Of a stretch of 64,000 bases of DNA, positions 53,749 to 61,442 are shown piece after piece. A program made the position numbers and the translations under genes. The stretch's first letter is position 1; every line of letters starts with the position of its first letter. The stretch is taken from positions 5,315,501-5,379,500 of the forward strand of contig CP073042.1 in the NCBI GenBank assembly GCA_018114805.1, in the 5' to 3' direction. This DNA is from Candidatus Streptomyces philanthi. GTDB lineage: Bacteria; Actinomycetota; Actinomycetes; Streptomycetales; Streptomycetaceae. The notes beneath the pieces are model-generated. The model was not told the origin of the DNA and did no database searches. It worked only from the letters and a program-made list of their open reading frames with translations.

Positions 53749-53978
53749 GGGCGGCACCCTACCCGACGCGGGACGGGCGCCGGCGGTGCCGTGTCCACGG
53801 ACTGGCGGCGCGGCCAGCGGCGCCCCGGGGCACGCGAAGCGGACCGGCCACAACCGGTCGTGAAGCCTTCCATCGCAGGTCAGCAAGGTGTCGGCATCGA
53901 GCCAGGAACCGGTCCGAAACCGTCTCAACCCGTGGGCGGGGGCATGGACGCCCGGAGAGACCCCGTAATGTTGACAAC
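53749..53978. promoter_or_regulatory. Divergent trpL / DAHP synthase promoter region
   Basis: Left edge: the minus-strand -10 TAGGGT of trpL. Right edge: TAATGT (53966-53971), 7 bases before the DAHP synthase GTG. Two aromatic-pathway genes thus share one divergent region. CGGAGAGA (about 53953) is too far upstream to be the ribosome site. No common operator is obvious between them. Confidence 0.45.
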
Positions 53979-55328
53979 GTGACCGTGAACGCTGAAACTC
54001 ACGCCGGTGGACACACCTGGCGCTCCCTGCCCGCGGCGCAGCAGCCTGACTGGCCGGACCACGAGGCTCTGCGCGATGTGATCGCGGAGCTTGAGTCCTA
54101 TCCGCCCCTCATCTTCGCCGGCGAGTGCGACCAGTTGCGTGCCCGGCTGGGCGCGGTGGCCCGCGGCGAGGCGTTCCTGCTCCAGGGCGGCGACTGCGCG
54201 GAGGCGTTCGACGCCGTCGGCGCCGACCAGATCCGCAACAAGCTCAAGACGCTGTTGCAGATGGGCGCCGTCCTCACGTATGCCGGCTCGGTGCCGGTGG
54301 TCAAGGTCGGGCGGATCGCGGGCCAGTACAGCAAGCCGCGCTCCAAGCCCACCGAGACCCGCGACGGCGTCACGCTGCCGACCTACCGGGGCGACTCCGT
54401 CAACGGCTTCGAGTTCACCGAGGCCGCCCGCATCCCGGACCCCCAGCGGCTCAAGCGGATGTACCACGCGTCGGCCGCCACGCTGAACCTGGCGCGCGCC
54501 TTCACCACCGGCGGCTACGCCGACCTGCGCCAGGTGCACGCCTGGAACCAGGACTTCGTGAAGTCGTCCCCGTCCGGGCAGCGTTACGAGGCGCTGGCGC
54601 GCGAGATCGACCGCGCGCTGAACTTCATGAACGCCTGCGGGGTCGACCCGGAGGAGTTCAAGACCGTCGAGTTCTTCGCCTCGCACGAGGCCCTGGTACT
54701 CGACTACGAGTCGGCGCTGACCCGGGTCGACTCGCGCACCGGCGACCTGTACGACGTCTCCGGGCACATGGTGTGGATCGGCGAGCGCACCCGGCAGCTC
54801 GACGGCGCCCACATCGAGTTCGCCTCCAAGATCCGCAACCCGATCGGGGTCAAGCTTGGCTCCACCACCACGGCCGAGGACGCCCTCACCCTGATCGAGC
54901 GGCTCGACCCGAACCGCGAGCCGGGGCGGCTCACCTTCATCACCCGTATGGGCGCGGACAAGGTCCGCGACCGGCTGCCCACGCTGGTCGAGAAGGTCAC
55001 CGCCTCCGGCGCGCAGGTCGCCTGGATCTGCGACCCGATGCACGGCAACACCTTCGAGGCGGCCTCCGGCCACAAGACGCGGCGCTTCGACGACGTGCTG
55101 GACGAGGTCAAGGGCTTCTTCGAGGTCCACAAGGGCCTCGGCACCCACCCCGGCGGCATCCACGTCGAGCTGACCGGCGACGACGTCACCGAGTGCGTGG
55201 GCGGCGGCCACGAGATCTTCGTGGATGACCTGCACCAGCGCTACGAGACGGCGTGCGACCCGCGGCTCAACCGCAGCCAGTCGCTTGACCTGGCCTTCCT
55301 GGTCGCGGAGATGTACCGGGACCAGTGA
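53979..55328 (+). CDS. Class II 3-deoxy-7-phosphoheptulonate (DAHP) synthase
   Basis: First enzyme of the shikimate pathway, joining PEP and erythrose 4-phosphate. 449 residues of the plant-like class II type. QGGDCAEAF (metal Cys), VVKVGRIAGQYSKPRS, TYRGDSVNGFEFT, the SHEALVLDYE region, SGHMVWIGERTRQLDGAHIE, NPIGVKLGSTTT, ICDPMHGNTFEA (metal His), HPGGIHVELTGDDVTECVGG and CDPRLNRSQSLDLAF. All PEP- and metal-binding blocks are intact. GTG 53979 fits a leaderless start; GTG 53985 is the alternative. Followed by a perfect terminator. Confidence 0.95.
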   Translation: MTVNAETHAGGHTWRSLPAAQQPDWPDHEALRDVIAELESYPPLIFAGECDQLRARLGAVARGEAFLLQGGDCAEAFDAVGADQIRNKLKTLLQMGAVLTYAGSVPVVKVGRIAGQYSKPRSKPTETRDGVTLPTYRGDSVNGFEFTEAARIPDPQRLKRMYHASAATLNLARAFTTGGYADLRQVHAWNQDFVKSSPSGQRYEALAREIDRALNFMNACGVDPEEFKTVEFFASHEALVLDYESALTRVDSRTGDLYDVSGHMVWIGERTRQLDGAHIEFASKIRNPIGVKLGSTTTAEDALTLIERLDPNREPGRLTFITRMGADKVRDRLPTLVEKVTASGAQVAWICDPMHGNTFEAASGHKTRRFDDVLDEVKGFFEVHKGLGTHPGGIHVELTGDDVTECVGGGHEIFVDDLHQRYETACDPRLNRSQSLDLAFLVAEMYRDQ

Positions 55329-55350
55329 CGGACGGTGCCTGAAACGGCGT

Positions 55351-55381
55351 GTGGGGCGCGGATCTGTGATCCGCGCCCCAC
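55351..55381 (+). terminator. Terminator of the DAHP synthase gene
   Basis: Perfect 14-bp stem gtggggcgcggatc (55351-55364) / gatccgcgccccac (55368-55381), loop tgt, 22 bases after the stop. Confidence 0.9.
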
Positions 55382-55419
55382 TGCTGTGACCCCGACTGTT
55401 ATCCCCGTAGGGTACCGGG

Positions 55420-55438
55420 TAAGGTAAGGGTAACCTTA
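55420..55438 (+). promoter_or_regulatory. Iron box (DmdR/IdeR-type operator) upstream of bfd
   Basis: TAAGGTAAGGGTAACCTTA, a 19-bp near-palindrome closely matching the DtxR/IdeR/DmdR1 consensus TTAGGTTAGSCTAACCTAA. About 51 bases before the Bfd start. Predicts repression by iron-loaded DmdR1 and induction in iron starvation. Confidence 0.8.
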
Positions 55439-55489
55439 GCGATTAATGGTGATGAGGTTTCCCTATCAATCCCGTACGGGGGTGACCGC

Positions 55490-55762
55490 GTGTACGTCTG
55501 CTCATGCTTCGGCATCACCGAGCAGCAGGTACGGGAGCATGCGGAAAGCGGCGCGTGCACCCCTCGCCAGATAGCCTCCGCCAGCAAGGCAGGCACCGAC
55601 TGCGGCTCGTGCGTGCGCCGCATCCAGGCGCTCCTCGGGCGGGGGGCGGGTTGTCCCCGGCGCGCGGTCCTCGACCAGCTCGGTCCGGACGGTGCCGGCG
55701 CCGTGCTGGCCGCCGAGCAGCCGGCCGCTCCCGCGCCGCTGTCCACCGCCGAGGCCGCCTGA
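55490..55762 (+). CDS. bfd: Bacterioferritin-associated ferredoxin (Bfd-like [2Fe-2S])
   Basis: 90 residues: MYVCSCFGITEQQVREHAES with Cys4 and Cys6, then AGTDCGSCVRRIQALLG with Cys38 and Cys41, the four-Cys BFD-fold [2Fe-2S] pattern. A 30-residue Ala/Pro tail follows. Bfd reduces the heme of bacterioferritin to release stored iron. The convergent neighbour is bfr itself and an iron box precedes this gene, so low iron should switch on iron release. GTG start. Confidence 0.9.
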   Translation: MYVCSCFGITEQQVREHAESGACTPRQIASASKAGTDCGSCVRRIQALLGRGAGCPRRAVLDQLGPDGAGAVLAAEQPAAPAPLSTAEAA

Positions 55763-55803
55763 CGCCAGGTCCCGCGTGGTCTTCCGCGCGGACGGGTGCC
55801 GCC

Positions 55804-55817
55804 CCCGCGAACGCGGG
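55804..55817. terminator. Short hairpin between convergent bfd and bfr
   Basis: cccgcg (55804-55809) / cgcggg (55812-55817), two-base loop, immediately next to the bfr stop. Confidence 0.4.
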
Positions 55818-55818
55818 T

Positions 55819-56298
55819 CTAGCTCTCGGGCTGCTCGATGAGTTGCGCGATGTAGAGCGGCTCGCCCAGTTTCTCGATCAGTTCGAGCTGGGTGTCGAGG
55901 TAGTCGATGTGGTGTTCCTCGTCTTCGAGGATGCTCTCGAAGATGTTCGCCGAGGTGATGTCCCCCTTGGACCGCATGACCTCGATGCCGCGCCGCAGGC
56001 GATCGATCGCCTCCACCTCGACCTGCCGGTCCGCCTGGAACATCTCGGTCACCGTCTGCCCCACCCGGACGTGGAACAGCCGCTGGTAGTTGGGTAGGCC
56101 CTCCAGGAACAGAATCCGGTCGGTCAGCACCTCGGCGTGCTTCATCTCGTCGAACGACTCGTGCCGCGTGTACTTCGCGAGCTTGGTCCAACCGAAGTTC
56201 TCCTGCATTTTCGCGTGCAGGAAGTACTGGTTGATGGCGGTGAGCTCACCGGTGAGCTGCTCGTTGAGGAATTCGATGACCTCGGGGTCGCCCTGCAT
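55819..56298 (-). CDS. bfr: Bacterioferritin
   Basis: Heme-containing 24-mer iron store, 159 residues. Ferroxidase ligands are all present at canonical positions: Glu18, Glu51, His54, Glu94, Glu127, His130. Heme-binding Met52 is in the FDEMKHAEVL helix. ATG 56298 with GGAAGGAG 9 bases upstream. A weak palindrome TAAGTGCATGCTTA (about 56375-56388) sits upstream but matches the iron-box consensus poorly. Intact. Confidence 0.95.
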   Translation of the reverse strand: MQGDPEVIEFLNEQLTGELTAINQYFLHAKMQENFGWTKLAKYTRHESFDEMKHAEVLTDRILFLEGLPNYQRLFHVRVGQTVTEMFQADRQVEVEAIDRLRRGIEVMRSKGDITSANIFESILEDEEHHIDYLDTQLELIEKLGEPLYIAQLIEQPES

Positions 56299-56455
56299 CG
56301 CAGAGACTCCTTCCAATCCAAGCGGGAACGGGAGTTCGCGCGCATCCTCGCACCGCGCCGGCGACACCGTCCAGTAAGTGCATGCTTAGTATGAGTTGCC
56401 CGAATAGCGGAGCCGCTGGTCACGACCACCCCCGAAGGTCTGACACCATGGAGGC

Positions 56456-57078
56456 ATGGGTCAGCTGGAAAGCCGCGAAGGGGAGCAGGGACAGCTACCT
56501 CCGGGGCAACGGCTACAACGGGGCTGGCCGGTCACCCACTATGGCCCGTACCCAGGTTCCGACCCGACCGCTGGGAGTTCCGGGTATTCGGCGCGACGGC
56601 CGACGGGGACAAGCACTGCTGGACGCACGAGGAATTCGCGGCCCTTCCGTACTCCACGGTCGTGGCCGATCTGCACTGCGTGACGAAGTTCAGCATGTTG
56701 GGCGCGGAGTGGGGCGGCGTACCCGCCCGACTGTTCCTCGAACTCGCCCCGCCGGCCGAAGACGTCACCCATGTGATGGTGTGGGCGGAATACGGGTTCA
56801 GCTCGAATCTGCGCCTCGCGGATTTCGCGGCCGAGCGGACGATTTTCGCCACGCACAAGGGCGGCGAGCCGCTGACGGCGGAGCACGGATTTCCGGTCCG
56901 CCTCATCGTTCCCCAGCTCTACGCGTGGAAAGGCCCGAAATGGGTGCGCGGCGTGGAGTACATGACCGCCGACCGGCGCGGCTTTTGGGAAGAGCGGGGA
57001 TATCACAACCTCGGTGACCCCTGGCGCGAGCAGCGCTACTCCTACCAGGAGGAGCCGGGCGACGGCCCCGAGCTGTGA
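56456..57078 (+). pseudogene. Sulfite-oxidase-type molybdopterin oxidoreductase, one frameshift
   Basis: About 208 residues when repaired. MGQLESREGEQGQLPPGQRL then RGWPVTHYGP; one G is missing near 56544 (CCCGTACCC for CCCGGTACCC). The frame resumes as RFRPDRWEFRVFGATADGDK, WTHEEFAALPYSTVVADLHC (the Mo-coordinating Cys in DLHCVTKFS), DVTHVMVWAEYGFSSNLRLA, LIVPQLYAWKGPKWVRGVEY, and MTADRRGFWEERGYHNLGDP. It lacks a Tat signal, so it is a cytoplasmic YedY/sulfite-oxidase-fold protein. The ATG at 56456 follows GGAGGC; the ATG at 56448 is another option. The lesion looks like a sequence error. Confidence 0.75.
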
Positions 57079-57118
57079 CCGCCGTCCCGGCGCCGGGCCC
57101 GGCCCGGCGGAGGCGCCG

Positions 57119-57994
57119 TCAGCCTGCGCGCAACTCCTTGAGCCGGGCCACGTCCGCGGCGTGCCCCTCCTTGCCGCCCGGCGTCTCGATCACCAGCGGC
57201 ACGCCTGCCGTGGCCGGGTGGGTGAACAGCTCGCCGAAGGCGTCCGCCCCGATGTGACCGGCGCCGATGTTGGCGTGCCGGTCCTTGTGGGCGCCGACGA
57301 CGTCCTTGGAGTCGTTGGCGTGGATCAGTTTCAGCCGCCCCTGGCCCACCACCGCGACCAGCTCGTCGAGGAGCGCCTTGGTGCCCCCGGCGGCGGCCAT
57401 GTCGTGCCCGGCGGCGAATGCGTGGCAGGTGTCTAGGCACACGCCGAGCCGCGGATGCCGGTCGAGCGCGTCGAAGTAGGGGCCCAGGTCCTCGGCGAGC
57501 GCGCACAGCGACGCGCCCTGTCCCGCGGTCGGCTCCAGCAGCAGCCAGGGGTCGTCGTCGTGCGTCAGCTCGTCGAGCAGGGGCAGCAGCCGCTCCCTGA
57601 CCTGCGCGAGCGCGGTGGCGCGGGGCCGGCCGCCGGTGTCCGAACCGGTGTGCACGACCACCCCGAGCGCGCCGATGGGCCGGCCCTGGCGCAGCGAGTG
57701 CCGCAGTGATTCCACCGACTTCTCGGCCGTCGCCTCGGTGTGCGAGCCGAAGTTGATCAGGTACGGCGCGTGTACGTACGCCGGCAGCGACTCGGCCGCG
57801 CAGGCCGCGCGGAACTCCTCGTCCTGGCGCGGGTTGCCGGCCGGGGTGGCCCAGCCGCGCGGGTTGGCGACGAAGACCTGGAGGCTCTCGGCGCCGAGGT
57901 CGCGGGCGTAGGACAGGCCGACGGAGGCGAGCCCTCCGGCCACGGGTACGTGGCCGCCGATGGGGTTGCGGGTGCGGATGGCAGGCGTGCTCAC
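57119..57994 (-). CDS. nfo: Endonuclease IV (deoxyribonuclease IV)
   Basis: AP endonuclease for base-excision repair, 291 residues, TIM-barrel with three zinc ions. NPIGGHVPVAGGLASVGLSY, ESLQVFVANPRGW, YVHAPYLINFGSHTEAT (zinc His), VVVHTGSDTGG (zinc His), LLLEPTAGQGASL (zinc Glu), VCLDTCHAFAAGHDM (Asp, His), LKLIHANDSKDVVGAHKDRH and VIETPGGKEGH. All metal ligands visible. The GTG at 57994 is the natural start (MSTPAIRTRNPIGGH). Confidence 0.92.
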   Translation of the reverse strand: MSTPAIRTRNPIGGHVPVAGGLASVGLSYARDLGAESLQVFVANPRGWATPAGNPRQDEEFRAACAAESLPAYVHAPYLINFGSHTEATAEKSVESLRHSLRQGRPIGALGVVVHTGSDTGGRPRATALAQVRERLLPLLDELTHDDDPWLLLEPTAGQGASLCALAEDLGPYFDALDRHPRLGVCLDTCHAFAAGHDMAAAGGTKALLDELVAVVGQGRLKLIHANDSKDVVGAHKDRHANIGAGHIGADAFGELFTHPATAGVPLVIETPGGKEGHAADVARLKELRAG

Positions 57995-58005
57995 GCACCA
58001 AGGGT

Positions 58006-58045
58006 GCCAGCCGGCCACCCGCTCCGGAGCGGGTGGCCGGCTGGC
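58006..58045. terminator. 40-bp perfect palindrome between the PASTA kinase and nfo
   Basis: Left arm gccagccggccacccgctcc (58006-58025), right arm its exact complement (58026-58045), no loop. Located after the kinase gene and just upstream of nfo, both on the minus strand; most simply a terminator. Confidence 0.7.
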
Positions 58046-58134
58046 GTCGGTCACCCCCGCCGGCCCCGGCGGGCCGCCCCCGCGGGCGACGGGCTCGTGG
58101 GGGCCGGGCACAGCCTTGGCGTGGCGGTGTCGGG

Positions 58135-60105
58135 TCAGCGCACCCGCAGGGTGATCTTGCTGCCCTTCTGCGCCTCGTCGCCGTCGACCGACTTGGTCGA
58201 AGACGGTGTCGCCGAAGAAGAAGCGGTTGACGCCGACCTCGAAGCCCGCGTCCTCCAGCTTCCGCTTGGCGTCGTCCAGGTGGTCGCCCTCGACGTGCGG
58301 CACTTCGATCATCTCCTGGCCCTTGGACGGCGTCAGGGTGATCGTGTCGCCCTCGGCGACGCGCGACCCCTCGGGCGGGTTCTGCAGGGCGACGGTGTCC
58401 TCGTCCTCGTCCGAGAAGACCGGCTCGGCGATCTTCACGTCGAGACCGGCGTCCCGCAGCTCGCTCTCGGCGTCGTCGAGTGCGTCGCCGACCACGTCCG
58501 GCAGGTCGATGGGGGCGCCCTTGCTCACCGTGACCGCCACTGCCGAGTCCGGGCGCCGTTCCGTACCGGCCGCCGGCTTGGAGCTGAAGCACGTCGCCGC
58601 GCGGGGTCTCCTCGCTGAACCGCTTGGTCACCTTGCCGAGGCTGAGCCCGGCGTCCTCGATCTTCTTCCTGGCGTCCTCCAGCGACATGCCCGCCACGTT
58701 CGGCACCTCGGCCGTCTCCGTACCGCGCGAGATGGTGAGGCTGACCGTTCCGGTGTTTCGGATGCGGGCGTTGCTCTCGGGGTGGGTGGAGATGACCCGC
58801 CCCTTGTCCACCACGTTGCTGAAGCCGTGCTTGATCTTGACGTCGAGGCCCGCCTCCCGCACCTTCCTCTCGGCCTCGGCCTGCTTCATGCTCAGCACGG
58901 CCGGCACGTGGGTGAACTGGCCGGAGTTGATGTACCAGATGCCGAGCCCGACGCCGAAGACCAGCAGCAGCGCCGTGACCGCGGTGAGCACCGGACGGCG
59001 GGTCGTCGTTGACCGGGCGCTCGTCCAGCAGTCGCGGGCGCAGCACGCTGGTGCGGTTCAGCTCGTCCTCGCCGTCCACTGCCGCGCCGCTGGCCACGGG
59101 GCTCGGCGCCGGCTGCCGCCGGGTGGCCGTCCCGCGCGCCGCGGCGGCCCGCGGGATCACGCTCGTACGGTCGTCGGGACCGCTGCCGGCGCGCGGCACC
59201 GGGGCGTCGAGCGTGCCGGCCTTCGCCCGTGGCGGGGCCACGTCGAGCTGCGCGTCGGTCAGGCCGGAGCGGGCGGCGCGCAGCCGGCCGAGGAGTTCCA
59301 CGGCGCCGGCCGGGCGCTGCTCGGGGTCGCGGGCGGTGGCCTCGGCCACCAGGTCGCGCAGCGTGCCGGGGCTCGCCCCGGCACGCTGCGCGAGGGCGCC
59401 GGGACGTCCTCGTGCAACTGCTGGTACAGCACCTGGGCCGGGGTGGTGCCGGGTGTGCGGCTTCGCGCCGGTGAGCATCTCGTACAGGACCACTCCGCAG
59501 GCGTACACGTCCGCCCTGGTGTCGGCCGTGCCGTGCTCGATCTGCTCGGGCGCCAGGTAGGAGACGGTGCCGAGGACGGCGCCGGTGGAGGTGCTGGTCG
59601 CCGCGTCCACCGTCCGTACCAGCCCGAAGTCGGCGACCTTGACCCGGCCGTCGTCGCCGATCAGCACGTTCTCCGGCTTTATGCCGCGGTGCACGAGGCC
59701 GGCCAGGTGGGCCGCGCCCAGCGCGGCGAGCACCGGCTCCGCGACCTCCAGGGCGATGCGCGGCTGGAGCGCCCCCCGCTCGCGCAGCACGTCGCGCAGC
59801 GTGCAGCCGGCCACGTACTCCATCGCGAGGTAGACGTACGTGCCGTCGGTTCCCTGGTCGGACACGCCCACCACGTTGGGGTGGTTGAGCCGGGCCACGG
59901 ACTTGGCCTCGCGGATGAACCGTTCGACGAACGCGGCGTCGGTGGCCAGCGTCGGGTGCATCACCTTGAGCGCGAGTACGCGGTCGAGCCGGGTGTCGAC
60001 GGCCCGGTAGACCGTCGCCATACCGCCGACGGCGATCCGCGCCTCGATCCGGTAGCGGCCGTCGAGTACCTGCCCGACGAGCGGGTCCTGCAGGGTCGTA
60101 TCCAC
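58135..60105 (-). pseudogene. Ser/Thr protein kinase with PASTA repeats, frameshifted and HRD changed to HRG
   Basis: PknB-type receptor kinase, about 655 residues when repaired. GTG 60105 (MDTTLQDPLVGQVLDGRYRI) with TAGACT 8 bases upstream. Catalytic Lys in RVLALKVMHP. The catalytic loop reads LVHRGIKPENVLIGDDG: the proton-accepting Asp of HRD is Gly (GAC to GGC). DFGLVR and APEQIEHGTADTRADVYACG are normal. Frame breaks: about 59455 (extra C), about 59405 (back), about 59003, about 58555 and about 58195. After the membrane helix (LLLVFGVGLGIWYINSG) come four PASTA repeats that bind muropeptides, such as AEVPNVAGMSLEDARKKIED and DLPDVVGDALDDAESELRDA, ending ITLRVR at 58135-58137. Confidence 0.78.
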
Positions 60106-60277
60106 GACAGAGGAGTCTACGAGCCGTGCCCGACACCCGGGCTCACCAGCGGTGGCGCCGGCCGCGACTGAAGCCGAACGGTGACCGGAGAGTGGCACTC
60201 CCGTGCGAACCGCCCGCCCGGACCGGCGGCCGGCCGACCCGCGCGGCCGGCCGCCGCCGGCGCTCCTCCGCACGTGG

Positions 60278-61204
60278 CTATTCGAACGCGGGTCGCTCTG
60301 GGTCGAGGCGCGCCCTGCCCTCCTCGGGCGAGGAGGGCAGGGCGAAGTGCCGGCGCGGGATGCGGCCGGCGCGGCTGGCGAGGCGGCCCGCCGAGACCGC
60401 GTACCGCATCGCCTCGGCCATCAGCTCGGGCTCCTGCGCGCGCGTCACCGCCGAGGCGAGCATGACCGCCGCGCAGCCCAGCTCCATCGCGAGCGCGACG
60501 TCGGACGCGGTGCCGGCGCCGGCGTCGAGGATGACCGGCACCCGCGCCCGCGCGGTGATGAGCTGGAAGTTGTGCCGGTTGCGGATGCCGAGCCCGGAGC
60601 CGATGGGGGAGCCGAGCGGCATGATCGCCGCGCAGCCGACGTCCTCCAGCTTCTGCGCTAGCACCGGGTCGTCGTTGGTGTACGGCAGCACCGTGAACCC
60701 GTCGTCCACCAGCGTCTCCGCCGCGTCCAGCAGCTCGACGGGGTCCGGCAGCAGCGTGCGCTCGTCGGCCACCACCTCCAGCTTGACCCAGTCCGTGCCC
60801 AGCGCCTCGCGCGCCAGTCGGGCGGTGAGCACGGCCTCGCCCGCGGTGAAGCAGCCGGCGGTGTTCGGCAGCACCTGGATGCCGAGCCGGTCGAGTACGG
60901 ACAGGACCGAGCCCTGCACGCGCGGGTTGAGGCGGCGTATGGCGACGGTCGTGAGCTGCGTGCCGGAGGCGATGAGCGCGCGCTCCAGAACCTCCAGGCT
61001 GGGCGCGCCCCCGGTGCCCATGATCAGCCGGGAGGCGAACTCCCGGTCGCCGACGGTCAGCGGGTCGGCGCTGGGCAGGAAGCCGGAGGCGGGCGCGGCG
61101 TCGGCACCCACGGACGGGTCGGACAGGTCGTACGGGTTCAGCGGACTGGACGGGTTGGACGGGGTGCCGGGGGAGCGGTCGTGGTCGAGTGCGGGGTGGG
61201 ACAT
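60278..61204 (-). CDS. thiG: Thiazole synthase ThiG
   Basis: Forms the thiazole phosphate moiety of thiamine from deoxyxylulose phosphate, ThiS thiocarboxylate and dehydroglycine. 308 residues, longer than the usual 255-265, owing to a 45-residue low-complexity N-terminus and a C-terminal extension. FASRLIMGTGGAPSLEVLER, VAIRRLNP, VLPNTAGCFTAGEAV, Schiff-base Lys in DWVKLEVVADERTLLPD, GCAAIMPLGSPIGSGLGIRN, VPVILDAGAGTASDVALAME. A later start nearer PLTVGDREF cannot be excluded. The 3' end overlaps a 15-bp hairpin (60311-60344). Third gene of thiOSG. Confidence 0.92.
   Translation of the reverse strand: MSHPALDHDRSPGTPSNPSSPLNPYDLSDPSVGADAAPASGFLPSADPLTVGDREFASRLIMGTGGAPSLEVLERALIASGTQLTTVAIRRLNPRVQGSVLSVLDRLGIQVLPNTAGCFTAGEAVLTARLAREALGTDWVKLEVVADERTLLPDPVELLDAAETLVDDGFTVLPYTNDDPVLAQKLEDVGCAAIMPLGSPIGSGLGIRNRHNFQLITARARVPVILDAGAGTASDVALAMELGCAAVMLASAVTRAQEPELMAEAMRYAVSAGRLASRAGRIPRRHFALPSSPEEGRARLDPERPAFE
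60311..60344 (-). terminator. 15-bp hairpin inside the 3' end of thiG
   Basis: cgccctgccctcctc (60311-60325) / gaggagggcagggcg (60330-60344), loop gggc. Perfect, but lies about 33-67 bases inside the thiG reading frame (codons for ALPSSPEEGRA). Either a terminator embedded in the coding end or a sign that thiG really ends earlier. Confidence 0.55.
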
Positions 61205-61214
61205 GGGGGACGGA

Positions 61215-61439
61215 TCAGCCTCCCTGTACGGCGGTGAGCACCTCGACGCGGTCCTCGCCGGACAGCGCGGTGGCGGGCCACTGCCCGCGCGGGACGACCG
61301 CCTCGTTGACGGCGGCGGCGACGCCGCCCGGCGCGGTGGTGAGCGTGGCGACGAGCTGGTCGAGCGTGGTGCCGTCCGGCACCTGCCGGGGCTCGCCGTT
61401 GACGGAGACGGTGAGAGTGACCGGAGGGGAGACGGTCAT
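61215..61439 (-). CDS. thiS: Sulfur carrier protein ThiS
   Basis: 74 residues, ubiquitin-like fold. MTVSPPVTLTVSVNGEPRQV, DGTTLDQLVATL, AVNEAVVPRGQWPATAL, GEDRVEVLTAVQGG, with the essential C-terminal Gly-Gly that is adenylated and thiocarboxylated. 3 bases after thiO and 10 before thiG, so clearly co-transcribed. Intact. Confidence 0.95.
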   Translation of the reverse strand: MTVSPPVTLTVSVNGEPRQVPDGTTLDQLVATLTTAPGGVAAAVNEAVVPRGQWPATALSGEDRVEVLTAVQGG

Positions 61440-61442
61440 GGC

